Source of the DNA: Podospora pseudocomata
Lineage: Eukaryota > Ascomycota > Sordariomycetes > Sordariales > Podosporaceae
Assembly: GCF_035222375.1 (NCBI RefSeq)
Contig: NC_085887.1
Location: 533,501-597,500, forward strand
Length of the DNA: 64,000 bases
Direction of reading: 5' to 3'
Both the position numbers and the translations under genes were made by a program. Within the stretch, counting starts at the first letter, position 1, and every line of letters begins with the position of its first letter. Positions 1 through 11,298 of this stretch are shown here, piece after piece. The notes under the pieces were generated by a model that was not told where the DNA came from, made no database searches, and was given only the letters and a program-made list of their open reading frames with translations.

Positions 1-138
1 CTACATCTACAACGACGACTCCCAAAGGCTCCACCGACTGGACTTTTTCCTCCATCCAACCTACTTCTTGTGCTGAACGATGCTCTTCGCCTGACCCACC
101 ATATTATTCAGAACACCCGACACGACGGTGACGACAAG
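1..138. other. 5' flank of the MFS gene
   Basis: Upstream region and probable 5' leader of the transporter that starts at 139. An ATG at 80 opens a short out-of-frame reading frame. No further element is recognised, and the promoter proper may lie outside the window. Confidence 0.4.
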
Positions 139-2136
139 ATGGGGCTGGGAGTGCTGGAAGATCGGGTGATGGAACATGTGCCTGGTACGGATACTTGACA
201 CAACTGAATCTCCATGATACCACTGGAGCCGTCGTGGCTGACAATTGTTCTTCCTCTGCTTTCAGGCACAACCAGATACTTTGACGACCCGGAACGACCG
301 CAATTCTCTAGCGAGGGAGTCGAGGGCCTCAAGTGCGATACCAGCGGACCGATGCCCATCATTCTCGTCCCTCAGCCATCAGATGACCCTAACGACCCTT
401 TGAACTGGCCGTTATGGAAGCGCGATCTCATCACCTTTATTCTCTCCGTGACGGCCATCTTTGCGACGTGTCTTGGTCCAATTCTTGCCGCCAACACGCT
501 GACCCTGACCGAAGATTTCTCGGTCAAATTCTCCAAGGTCGCCGAACTTACAGGATGGTATCTCTTCGGAGTCGGAATTGCCGCCTTCTTCTTCGTCCCC
601 TCGGGTCGTCTGTGGGGAAAGCGTCATTTGTTTGTGGGCGGAACCATCCTGCTGATCATCACCTCGGCTTGGGGAGGCGCATCGCGACACAACTATGCGA
701 GCATGGCTGCTGCGAGAGTGTTTCAGGGTGTGGCCACAGCGCCGTTCGAGTCGCTTGTCAATGTTGCGGTGGGAGATCTGTACTGTGTGCATCAACGCGG
801 CATTCGTATGGCCTTCACCAATCTGGCCGTCTTTGGTGGTGCCTTTTTCACCCCCATCCTGGTGGGCAAGATTACCCATGAGATTGGATGGCAGTGGACC
901 TTTTACTTTGTCGCCATCTTCTGCGGCTTGTGCTTGCCGGCCGTATACTTCTTTTGCCCCGAAACCGCCTATCGGCGAGACCAGTCTCTCAACACTGATA
1001 TGCTGTCGTCCGATGGCCCAGGCGCCCAACAGTTCTTCGCGAATACTTTGAACGCCCCTGAGGAGCCTGAGAAAACGACGAAGAGAGACGCTCCGTCCAC
1101 TCCTGATACATTGGTTGGTGATGACGCCAACCAGACTCAGGTAGGACTTAGCGAGATTCCCATCTCTTCGGCACCTGCAGCTCCAGCCACTTCATCGACA
1201 GCCGCACCCGTCCCAACAGCTCGGGCGTCAGTGGTCCCTCCGCCCAAGGCGACATTCAAAGACTCCCTTGCCATGTTCAACGGCCGCAAAGCCGACGAGA
1301 ATTTCGTGAAGCTGATGTTGCGGCCAATCGTTCTGTTTTTCCATCCGGCCTTTTTTTGGGCATGCTTGATTCAGGGGTTGATGATTGGCTGGACAGTCTT
1401 CATTGGTGTCATTCTTGCTCAGTTCTTCATCGGCCCTCCTCTCTGGTGGGGCGAGGTTGAAACGGGATATGCATACACAGCGGCGTTTGTTGGCGCTATT
1501 GTCGGTTTCCTCATCGCTGGTCTCTTGTCCGACTGGAGTGCCCGTTTGATGACTAAGTGGAACAAGGGCATCTATGAGCCAGAATTCCGTCTGTTTCTCA
1601 TCATTCCCATGATGATTTTTGGGTCCATTGGTCTGTACGGCTGGGGGCCTACCGCGGATGATCTTCTCTGGGACATTCCCCCTGCCATTCCGCTCATGTT
1701 CTTCGGTTTCCAGGTTGCTGGTATGGTTATTGGCGCAGTGGCCAGCTCGCTTTACATTGTGGATGCTTATCGTAAGTTTTGACGCCCTGTCTACTTGCGG
1801 TAATTCTGATTAACTTCTTCTATAGGCGACCTGGCTATCGAAGGCTTCACCATCATGATCGTCTTCAAGAATTTGCTCAGTTTTGGCCTCACCCTCAAGG
1901 CCTTCCAGTGGCTTGTCCTCAATCAGACCAAGGCTACTCCGTTGTTCAACATTATTGGTTCTGTGCAACTGGTTGTCTGCCTGTCCAGCATTCCGTTGTG
2001 TAAGTCTCGACAGGTGTCCTGTTTGTCTCTGTTGCTCGTGCTAATACCTCTCCCCCCATCTGCAGACGTATTTGGTAAGCGCATGCGCAGCTTTTACCAT
2101 CGCCACGACTGGTTGGCTTTCTGCAAGGTCAGGTAA
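139..2136 (+). CDS. MFS transporter, HOL1-like (DHA1 family)
   Basis: Predicted proton-driven plasma-membrane carrier of about 598 residues. Exons are 139-184, 266-1771, 1826-1999 and 2066-2136. The first exon encodes only 15 codons (MGLGVLEDRVMEHVPG up to the splice), and the splice restores the junction GTTRYFDDPERP typical of this subfamily, so the start at 139 is preferred over the internal ATG at 214, which lies inside intron 1. The N-terminal half carries six hydrophobic segments from about residue 70, with a loop 2-3 motif of the form GRLWGKR near residue 130. A Pro/Ala/Thr-rich cytoplasmic loop spans roughly residues 250-365, followed by the second bundle of six. The C-terminal part contains DAYRDLAIEGFT, a motif common in fungal HOL1-type carriers. 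HOL1 in yeast transports polyamines and histidinol; the substrate here is unknown. It converges on the dehydrogenase downstream. Confidence 0.9.
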
Positions 2137-2581
2137 ACCATAACTTTTTCCACGTAATGAAACGGACTATGAAGATTGGTTACTTTTTACCACCAATGAG
2201 TCCCATACATGATGTATTTAATCCAGCTTTTTATGACATGAAGCGGCTGCCGAAGAATGATAGAGGTACTTCGGTCACGTATATACTTAATTAATCTTAC
2301 TTAATCATGGATTTTCTGTCCCATTCTTATCTGTGTCCTGGTTCCTGTTTCAACGCCAGCGCCTCTTGCCACGCTGCATACACCAAATTGAATGTCGTCT
2401 CCGATGGAGTGGCATAATCCCACGTTGTGACATTTGTCTGTTCCGGTTCAAGTCTGGTGATCACACGTTCCGAGAGAGCAGTTGTGCAGTACACCGAGAA
2501 GAAAAGATCAAATCAAATCTTTGCCAAAAGATCGCTCTCGCTTTGTGCAATTGGAACACACCTCAAAATGATTCCAGAGCC
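2137..2581. other. Convergent 3' intergenic region
   Basis: 445 bp between two convergent stop codons. It contains an AT-rich stretch around 2280-2310 that could serve 3'-end formation. No gene is seen. Confidence 0.5.
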
Positions 2582-3646
2582 CTAGATCTTGGCCTTCTCC
2601 TTCCTCCCGCTCTTCAGATGCTTGCTAATCGTACCAGCGAGCAAAAAGTCAGGGTACTGCATGTCATCGTCCACGCCCACCGCCGCGGCGCCTTGCCTCC
2701 TCCACCCCGCGCCGTCCACCACGAGGGTTGTCCCGTTGATATAGTTGCCCGCATCGCTAAAGACATACACAGTCGCATCGGCGATGTCTCTCACCGACCC
2801 CCATCTACCAATCGGCACGCCCTTCGTCCTCGTCTTCGGGTCCAGCTTGGAAGAGGCCAGCCTTTCCATCCCTTCTGTTCCCTCAATCGCACCGGGGGCG
2901 ATGCTGTTGGCAGTCACGCCAAACGGGCCGTACTCGAGCGCGACCGAGCCCATGAGGGCGTCGATGGCGGCCTTGGCGGCAGAGACGTGGGATTGGAGGG
3001 GCATTCCGGTGTAGTGGAACGTGGCGGAAGTAGAGACGAAGCGGCCGCCGGTGGTGCCGGCATCATTCGGATTGGGATTGCGAGCGGCAGACTCTACGAG
3101 GTAGGGCATCGTGGCCTTGATGGTGTTAAAGGTGCCAATCGTGTCGATGTCGATGACGGCTTTGAAGGCGTTGGGGGAGAGCCCGGCGATGGGGGCGATG
3201 AAGTTGCCTGCCGCGCCGGCGACGACATAGTCGATGCTGCCGAGCTCCTTTACGCAGCGGTCGGCGGCGGCTTTGAGAGAGTCGTACTACGGTCGTGTCA
3301 GTGAAATGATTGATGACGGTGAAAGTGTGGGTGAGAGCTTACACTCCGGACATCAACGTTGCCGATCCCGATGACTCGGGCGCCGTTCCGGACTTTGGCA
3401 ATCTCCTTGGCAGCGTTTTCTGTCTTCTCAACGCTGCGGCCGATGATGCAGGCGTCGGCTCCGAGATGAACCATGGCGCGGGTCTGCGCGCTGCCGATGG
3501 AGCCTGCACCGCCCGTGATGAATAGTACGCGGTTGGCTGTTAGACACTTGTGAGCTTGCATTTCTGATGTTGGGGAGGCGGATAGACTTACCAAAGATGC
3601 CATCCTTCCAGACAGTGCTCAGGTACTCTGATCGGGGGACAGACAT
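2582..3646 (-). CDS. SPS19: Peroxisomal-type 2,4-dienoyl-CoA reductase (SDR family)
   Basis: NADPH-dependent short-chain dehydrogenase of 317 residues, expected to reduce 2,4-dienoyl-CoA during beta-oxidation of unsaturated fatty acids. Exons in transcription order are 3646-3592, 3536-3343 and 3286-2582. The start MSVPRSEYLSTVWKDGIF runs across intron 1 into the Rossmann motif ITGGAGSIGSAQ (TGxxxGxG type). Further on come NVDVRS, the strand motif VVAGAAGNF typical of the dienoyl-CoA reductase subgroup, a catalytic-region Ser-Ala-Thr, and SAAKAAIDAL with the active-site Lys. Notably the SDR Tyr of the YxxxK motif is absent (SHVSAAKA), as in other dienoyl-CoA reductases, which fits this assignment better than a generic alcohol dehydrogenase. 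The last three residues, AKI, resemble a PTS1 peroxisomal signal (AKI is the signal of the Candida tropicalis trifunctional enzyme). Substrate and localisation are inferred. Confidence 0.88.
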
Positions 3647-4829
3647 TGTATAGAACGAAGTTTAAAGGAGGTTGTTTTAAGATGTCAAAGATCTTAGCAA
3701 TATCAGACTCAGAGCAGAGAGATGAAATGGGGTCCAATGGGTATAAAGTGCTTGCAAAGCTTCAAGCGCTGTATTGCTTCAAAGTCACAAGGGATATTGG
3801 ATATTTGAGAGCTGCAAGAGCTTCGAGCTCTCGTTTCTCTGCTTCATGTTATCCGGGGTCCATTGCGACGCTTCGTCTTACCTTTCTGGGTCGAACCTCG
3901 GCATCCTCCACTTTATTTGTGATCTTGGCTGGAGGAACCCCACATGGCAGGGACAAGGGATCGGTGCTTGAAATCCGGGGAACTGGGTCAGCCTCAAAAC
4001 TGCCCATCAGCTGAAGATATCAAGACCTCGACATCTGACGACGAGACAATGAGCAGGTCCTCAACCAACAGTTGTGGATGCATAGAAAGACAGGAAAAAT
4101 TCTAAAGTTCTGCAAAAGTCACAGGACAACAGCGGCAATCCAGTCCATCAGTTCTTTTATAGTGCAGGGCCTTGGGCTTCAACATTAGAGATGCGTAGAA
4201 CCCCCAACAAGACAAGAACAACAACCGGCGATACAGTTGAGCCAGGAGTGGAAATGTAGAAATATATCTGTTGACGGGTAGGTCTTGGGACAGGGTTAGG
4301 AGTCGCCGTCATTCAAACAGAGATTACAGGAATGGTGGCGTATCGTAATATGAAATTACACATGCATCTAAACCGTAGAGTACTCTGGCGGTGTTGCATA
4401 GTCTGGTTAGCAGCCACAGCACGCGTCCGTTTGAACGTTAACCCCTCCCTCAATTTACGCGAGTTGGGGAAGGCTTCAGTTGGCAGGTTCCTTACCACGC
4501 CTTAACACATCTCTCCAACCACACTCCCACCAATGGCAGACCAAAACAATGGGCAGAGAGCCGAAGGGAAATTTTGCAGAATCATCGCTCGATGTCAGGA
4601 GTAGCTAACTCGACTTTTTTGCATCAATCAATTGAACCGTATTTCCCACCAGCCTTTGCCTGGCTTCCTCTTCCGTCCCATTGCAGATTGCACGCGCTCT
4701 CTACAAAGAAGACCACGACTGGCGACAGCTTTGTCAAAGACGAAGCCTTTCCATAACCACTCATTGTAACGCAGGAAGTCGAGACAAGTCATCAACGCCG
4801 GTTTCGGTCAAGCCGCTAGCGACAACAAC
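3647..4829. other. Divergent intergenic region
   Basis: 1.18 kb between the divergent starts of the dienoyl-CoA reductase and the SUMO-like protein, so it should hold both promoters. Short open frames exist but none has a recognisable domain or codon character. No repeat or RNA gene was recognised. Confidence 0.5.
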
Positions 4830-6157
4830 ATGGCGCGTCTGCCTTTCGAGCGTAGGGAATCGCAACCAAAACCTGTGTTGCCTATTGCCTCCGGGTCCGA
4901 GGACGACGACGATGACGACGCTCTCTCTCTATTCCGACACTCGAAGCAGGTTTTCCCCAAAGTTATTCGCGAAGCAGAAGAAGAAAGCCGCGATAGAAGC
5001 AACGAAAGGAAGCGCAAAAGCTCGCTGTCGGAAGAAGAGGGGAATGAAAGAGTTCGGAGGAGGTAGGTTCCAAAGGTGCTCAACTCTTGATCCGCGTTGC
5101 TGATCATTTTCATAGGAGAACCTCTTCCCCGGGGCTGTCCTCAAGTCCGCCCAAGCAAATGGCAGGCCTGGCTGATTCGGATGACGATGACGACGACCTC
5201 ATCATGGACGTCAAAGGCAAAGGGAAAGAAGTTGTGAGGCCGACCAAGATAGTCACTCCCGTCAAGCCGCGCCACACAGCGGTGTCAGCAACTCCTGTTG
5301 TAATGATTGACGACAGCGATAGTGATGACGCCCTGGACAAGAAGCCGGTCAAAGCTGACCTGGACAGCGACGATGATTCCGATATCCAGGAATTCAGTCC
5401 CTTCGAGAAACAAGAGTCGCCCGACAGCCACGACGACGAGCTGCAAGAAATGATACGCAAGCAGCGAGAGAAGCTCGGAAGGGTCAAGGAAGATCTCGTG
5501 GTGCATATCTATGTCGATTCTCCCATTCCGAACATGAAGCCGATTCTAGTCCGGCGAAAGGCAAAGCAAGACATGGCACCCATCATACCCACCTGGATCG
5601 CAAAACAACGGGAAATAGGCCTGGACATTTCCAGCGAAGAACTCAACCTTTTTGTGACCTGGAAGAACAACAAGATCTACACTCCGAACAGCGTTGCTTC
5701 ACTCAATCTCGACATAGATGAGGATGGCAATATCGTCTTTGGTGACGGGGAGGGCTACCGTATGTTGAGACAGGGTCCAGCGCTCCATATGCAAGTTTGG
5801 GATGAGGATAATTACAAGGACTTCCAGCAGTGGAAGGACAAAGAAAGATCAGTCAGATACGGTCTCGTTGATTTGACCGAGGCAGATGATGCGGAGCCTG
5901 TTCCCGAGGAGCCAAAGAAGAAGGGGATCAAAGTGGTCCTCAAGGCCAAGGATCTCGAACCGCTCAAACTGTCCGTGCAAGAGGATACCACGGTGGGGAC
6001 CATGATTGAGGCGTTCCGTCAGAAACGAGCAGTTGGTGACGCGTGGCAGGTTTCGATATGGCTTGAGGGAGATGAGCTGGAGGAGGATGCTTTAGTGAAG
6101 GATACTGACATTGATCCCGATGAGCCGAACCAGTTTGAGGTTCATATGAAGAAGTAG
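4830..6157 (+). CDS. ESC2: Rad60/Esc2/NIP45-type protein with SUMO-like domains
   Basis: Predicted genome-stability factor of 424 residues. Family members link the SUMO pathway to recombination and replication-fork repair and act in the nucleus. Exons are 4830-5062 and 5116-6157. The N-terminal half is disordered and acidic (runs of Asp around residues 24-30 and 100-110) with basic patches. Two hydrophobic-acidic strings, LIMD at about 106 and VVMIDDSDSDD at about 139, look like SUMO-interacting motifs. The first SUMO-like domain begins near DLVVHIYVDSP (about residue 203). The second runs from about residue 348 to the end, with KVVLKAKDLEPLKLSV and the helix MIEAFRQKRAV. There is no C-terminal Gly-Gly, as expected for this family, so it is not a processed modifier. 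The ATG at 4830 is the first in frame. The symbol follows the yeast name; S. pombe calls it Rad60. Confidence 0.82.
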
Positions 6158-6401
6158 AGGTGTACTGATAAATAACTTGGAAGCTTGCAGCACGTCATCC
6201 GACAATAGTCTGCTAGCGGGCAAATAGATACCCGTATATCTCTTTAAATATGACATTTCACATGAATTCTCTCTCGATTGCTTTTCCGCGAAGCTGACAC
6301 TCATCAAAAACCATAGCTTTGTCGCCTTGCAACCGTACCAACTCCTAAACGCCTGTCCCAAGTGCCCGTTTCCCCGTATCCGCCGACCCTAAACAACAGT
6401 T

Positions 6402-7388
6402 CTAAAATCTCTCCTTCATTCTCCCAGCAATAATTCTCAGACTGTTGAAGGCCTTGCCTGGTTGTTGACCAAGCACCAATGAAACGATACTAAAGCGAGC
6501 TGTTAGTCCGGCACGTTCTCGACTTGGCAGTTGGGAAAACAAAACGGGGGTCGCATACCTTTCGCGAGCCATGCCAATATTCTCAAACGCACCGAGAATA
6601 TGCACCCTTGACCCAGCAAGCACCACGCGTGTCTTCGTGGCATTCTCAATCGCAAACTTCATCTTCCCGTCCTTGCCTGCAATACGACCGATAGCACGTC
6701 CGAGCGCGTCAGGCCCAAGCGTTTGCTTCACATCCTTGATGTCGAATGACTGAATGTAGAGCGAATCGAGGCGGAGCAAGGCAATCGCATCGTCAATATC
6801 GAACCCCATGGCGAACGCCGAGATGAAATCAGCGCCCATCTGGAGAGCCTCGTTGCTGACGGTGGCCCTGTTGGATCGGAGCTCTACGCGCTTGTCCTTG
6901 ATGTTCATGCGCACCTGGAGCTTGCAGTGGTCCACGAGCGGGGGATAAATCTGGACTGTGTATTAGCATCTCCCAGCCCCTCTCGTTGTAAATCTGGGGG
7001 TGTGTGTGACGCACCTTTGTCCAATTGCTCTTGAGAGCAGACATGCGATTTGGTGGAATTGGGATCTTTCTTGTCTCTACACGACGGACAGGATCCTGAA
7101 AACGGAGGACAAGCCGTCAGTTGACTATCCTTCGGTGCTTCGGCCAACGAGCGCTTGTTCGTCGCAACATACCACATCTCTCCCTGGCGCAAACCTCGGT
7201 CGCCCCTCCTCGTCGAACACCATCTCACTCTCCTCGCCGTTTGGTGGGGGCGCGGCAGCAGCTGGGTCTGTCAGGCCGGTGGCATCTTGAATGTCGAGAA
7301 TGAGCTCCTCCTCCTGCTCGGTCTGGATGGGAATGGCGGTGTTTTCGGAGGCCGCAGTCGACTGGAGGAGCGCTGTGGGCGCAGGCAT
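6402..7388 (-). CDS. PNO1: Pre-40S assembly factor PNO1/Dim2 (KH domain)
   Basis: RNA-binding ribosome-biogenesis protein of 258 residues. It associates with pre-40S particles, partners the Nob1 endonuclease and is required for 20S pre-rRNA maturation. Exons in transcription order are 7388-7173, 7095-7015, 6950-6559 and 6489-6402. The acidic N-terminus (about residues 1-70) precedes the conserved DPVRRVETRKIPIPPNRM. The C-terminal half contains the diverged KH domain with GRAIGRIAGKDGKMKF followed by the strand RVVLAGSRVHILG. The protein ends with GKAFNSLRIIAGRMKERF, which matches the family's C-terminus. An in-frame ATG twelve codons upstream is possible, but MPAPTALL is preferred because it looks like the conserved start. 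The gene is divergent from MDM31. Confidence 0.95.
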
Positions 7389-7911
7389 TTTGACGTTGAT
7401 TCTGGTATGTGACTGTGGTCGCAAAAGACTGTGAGTGTGACGGCAACAAGGCTCGAGAAAAAACTTATCGTCGGTCGTTATCGCTGATGGATGGCTGTCG
7501 AGTTTGCAGAGGCCTGTCCGCCTTTTTTTTGAATGGTGGGGTTGAATTCTGTAGACTTTCGTGGACCCACCATTGGTATCTGGGGCTTATCGATTGGTTT
7601 TGGTCGATGCCAAGCAATCGGCACACCCAGCAGCGATCCTTGTCCCACAGGCTGGGGCGCCGAGCTTAGCGTCATTCACTGACAAGGCTTTCAAGCGCGG
7701 CCGCGTTCCAAGGTTCCCGCTGCATTTCTTCACTTTTTGACTTCAACTCCAGAAAAAAAGTGGCCGGCGCTCCGGCACAATTGCAACTCCTCCTCGCCCT
7801 TTCCCCCCTTGCTTAAAGAGTCGACAAGGCCCTCTTTGGCCATGACTTGAGCTCTGCTGGTCCCGTCGAGCTCCTGCTGCCCCCGCCTGTGTCTCAGCAT
7901 GCCTTTCAACA
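7389..7911. promoter_or_regulatory. Bidirectional PNO1-MDM31 promoter region
   Basis: 523 bp between divergent starts of a ribosome-assembly gene and a mitochondrial membrane gene, so both promoters must lie here. It contains the MDM31 leader with an overlapping upstream frame (see 7899-7922). No binding site is assigned. Confidence 0.5.
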
Positions 7912-7922
7912 ATGACATCTAG
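7899..7922 (+). promoter_or_regulatory. uORF overlapping the MDM31 start
   Basis: ATG CCT TTC AAC AAT GAC ATC TAG reads seven codons and stops 9 nt past the A of the MDM31 ATG, in another frame. If the transcript begins upstream of 7899, ribosomes using this ATG would bypass the main start, so leaky scanning would set output. The position is read directly; function is inferred. Confidence 0.45.
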
Positions 7923-10255
7923 CGCCGCAACGACCCAACTGGGCCGTCATCTTTGGGGCTCGATCCGAGATTCCGTCACCATTTTCGCAGCGAGGCTACC
8001 ACAACGCCCGCCGAAGCCAACCCGCACGCCGTTTGGCCAACTCTGCCAGCCCTTCCACCCCGCAAATCCGAGTCACACTTCGCCATTGATCCACCCAGCG
8101 AAGAGCTTCTCGAGGGCTTATTCTTCAAGAGCAGCCCGACCTCCCCCCAGAAAGAGCTGCACCTCCGGGTATTTGCTCCTCCTGGGATTATCACCAAGTT
8201 CATCCTCAACAAACGCAGTGGTGACGACATGCGCTCGCAACACAAGCCAAAAGGCCCAGCTGAGCTATTTGGCACGGCAAATATGGAAACAGAGTCGCCA
8301 ACCCCGCAATGACCGGGGCGAAGTGAGCATCATCGGGAGGAGGGGCAAGAGCTCCAGCACCAACCGAGGCGGCGAGAGGAACAATGTCACTGGTCAACCA
8401 CCACCAAGGACTGAGGTCGAGAAACCACAAAATGGCCCTCCAAAAACACCCGAATCTGAGCTCAGTGAAGCCGAAAGTATCGCGGATTCCATGTCCAAAT
8501 ATTTGCACCTTCCAAAGATGCCGCATAGACCGACGAAAGAGGAGCTTCTTGCAGCGACGAATGGGTTTCTTCAACGACTAAGAGTGCGGTTCAAATGGTT
8601 TTCCATCAGGAGTATGCGGCCATGGAATGCAGATGAATGGGGAGCTTTTGTGTCGTGGTTCTTGTTCGGGCATCTTGTCTGGATCTTGGTTGGGACCACT
8701 ACCTTCTTCTCCCTTATCATTCTGTTTATCAATACCGTCTTTGCTCAGGGTAGGCTCTTTCCGTATATTTCTGCTTTGCAAGACACGATACTGATAGGCA
8801 TGTTCAGAAACGCTCGCGAAATGGATTGGCGACTACCTTACTCAGTCTGCAGGACTTACGGTTGTTTTCGAGTCGGCTATTGTCCCGAGATGGAAGGATG
8901 GCGTCATCACCTTCCGGAATGTGTTCGTTTCTCGGAGGCCAGGCCAGCACGGCAAGTCGACTGTCAAGAAGGGTTCCTCCAATGCTGCAGCTGAGGCGGC
9001 GGCCGCAAGACAAACGGCACTGGAGGAAGAGGCAGATGATGGCAACTATACGCAATTCGACGTGACCATTGATACCGTCAACGTCACCTTATCGTTTCTA
9101 AAATGGTGGAACGGGAAAGGGCTGCTCAAGGATGTAGAGGTCAAGGGTGTTCGAGGTGTAATCGACAGGACCTCGGTTGTCTGGGGCGATGAGGAAGTTG
9201 ACCCTCTGACTTTCAGACACGAACATAACCCCGGCGACTTCGAGCTTGATTATTTCAAGATGGAAGATCTTCTCGTTACGGTACATCAGCCCGGCGGATT
9301 CCGGCCCTTTTCCGTTTCGATATTCTCGTGTGAGCTCCCTCAGCTTCGAAAACAGTGGCTCTTTTACGACTTCCTCTCCGCCTCGCACATGTCGGGTGCA
9401 TTTGACGGCTCCCTGTTCACGATCCACCCTCGACAGATACACGGTGTTCCAGCCGCCGCCGTAGAGGACCGGAGGCAGGACGAGTTTGGCGCATCATCTG
9501 CGTGGAAGAAATTCTCTCGTTTACGCATTGACGGTCTCAAGATCGACCACCTGAATCGCGGAGTGGAAGGTCCGTTTGGGTGGATTTATGAAGGAAATGT
9601 CGACATCGTAGCCGATGTCATGTTTCCAGCTGATCCCGCAGAAGGGATTGGCAAAGTTGTGGCCGAGTTCTATGACAAAATGGAAGAAGCCGTCACGAGT
9701 AACCGGTACCTACAGATATTGGACACCAATGGCACCCGTCGCCGAGAACGAGAACAAAACATCATCAACAACTCAAGACCTTACTCGGTACGTCATGACG
9801 AGAATCTGCTGTCTGGAGAGAACCCATCCGCTCCCCTTCCGGCATCCTCTCACCACCACCCGCCCCCCTCACAAGAAGAGATTCCCGGGTATCTGGTCAT
9901 GGATTTGCGCATCCATCTTAACAATGTGCGCGCCGCCGTTCCTCTCTTCAATAATCCGCACATTAGCTATGTCAACCAAGCTCTAGTGCGCCCGATTGTT
10001 GCCTACATCAACGCCAAGCGCACATATATTCCCGTAAACTGCCGCATCGTGAAGCGCGTAACCGACTTCGATGGTTCCTGGACGGTCTGGGACTGTGGTC
10101 TGATGGATGACACGAGCGCAGAGGTCTACTCTGCGTTTGCGTACAATGTCGAGGACCAGCAGAGCCGAGTTCGCCGGTTCAAACGGGTTGGACTGTGGAC
10201 TGTCAGTCTTGTTGTTCATGCTCTGCTTGCTGGCGTGGCGGGCGATTACATGTAG
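7912..10255 (+). CDS. MDM31: Mitochondrial inner-membrane protein MDM31/MDM32 family
   Basis: Protein of 761 residues expected in the mitochondrial inner membrane. Mdm31/32 proteins support mitochondrial morphology, mtDNA inheritance and phospholipid homeostasis. Exons are 7912-8749 and 8808-10255; the splice gives FAQETLAKWIGDYLTQSAGLTVVFES, a hallmark stretch of the family. The first ~130 residues are Arg/Ser-rich and fit a presequence. A transmembrane segment lies in WILVGTTTFFSLIILFI (residues ~255-280). After it come WKDGVITFRNVFVSRRPG and TIDTVNVTLSFLKWWNGKGLLKDV, typical of the intermembrane-space portion. A low-complexity His/Pro stretch sits near residue 620. The C-terminus has VNCRIVKRVTDFDGSWTVWD and a final hydrophobic segment (LWTVSLVVHALLAGVAGDYM). 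MDM31 versus MDM32 cannot be separated with certainty from sequence alone. Confidence 0.92.
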
Positions 10256-11298
10256 CCTATGAACGATACCTATTTAACGATTAATATCTTCTGTTTTTCT
10301 CTGCCCGATGGTGATTCCACCCAGGCATGAGATATGTATCACTAAAACAAAAGGGGGTTGGATTCCGGCGGGATGGTACGGACTTTTAAATACACTGGCT
10401 GGTGGGACTGCATCATTACGTTTCAGGGCATATTGGCGGGTGGGTTTGGGATAACTGGAGGAGGGTTTTGGCTGTTTTTCTTCTATAGCGATCAGACTCA
10501 CTCGGGGCGTTGTGGTTTACTCTTTTGGGGACTTGGTTTTCACGTCCGTCATCATGTCACGATGCGAAATGACTGGTGGAGTCGAGGGGAAACAATTGCT
10601 AACCCTCGAGCTGTATCAAATACATGACAGAGGGAGCGGAATAAATAAGGTTCAGCAGCATTGTAGTGTGCCCCGTCTTATCACTGGTATCAACGATTGG
10701 TTTGAATACCTTTAGTAAGGATACTCTGGAGAAGAAAAGGGGCAACATGCACGTGTGTCGGCCCTAGGACAACTCGAGGGTATCGTGAAAAAACCTATCA
10801 ACAAACATGAGCTCTGTTAATAAAAGCCAAATTGTCTACGATGATGCGGTAAATTCAACCACGAAGCCTGCCATACCACCTCTTGCTTCACAGATTTTGA
10901 GCTATCTTTATATTTCCCCATTGCTCCGCTGATCTATGGTCGTTCTAGCTGTCTAGATAACCCCCCAAACGCCTCCGATACCGCCGCTCTCTCGTACTGA
11001 ACTAGCCGCTGGCTGAATGACAAATTCCCTCCCGAGCTACACTCCCAGGCCCATTCCAAATTTTGTTGTACTGTACATGCCAAACTCTCCCCGGCCTTGA
11101 CGCGGTGGATAGGGGTCGGCAGCATCTCCCATCATGTTCTGGCCCGGCTTCTCCAGTACGCAGGTTTTCCATCTGCCAGGTAACCCCATTTGAGCTTCTT
11201 GTGTCCCAAAGCCCAATCTCTCGCCTGGCATTGAATGTCAAAGTCTGTGACGATGGCGGAATTGAAGCGGCAGGCTACTAAATCATTCGGGGGAGCTT
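10256..11298. other. Convergent 3' intergenic region
   Basis: 1.04 kb between the stop codons of MDM31 and eIF3j, which face each other. Only short unconvincing frames are present. No RNA gene or repeat recognised; it likely contains both 3' UTRs. Confidence 0.5.

Noticed and set aside
2333-3304. 323-codon plus-strand frame
   Set aside because: Antisense to the dienoyl-CoA reductase, which has clear SDR motifs and in-frame splices.
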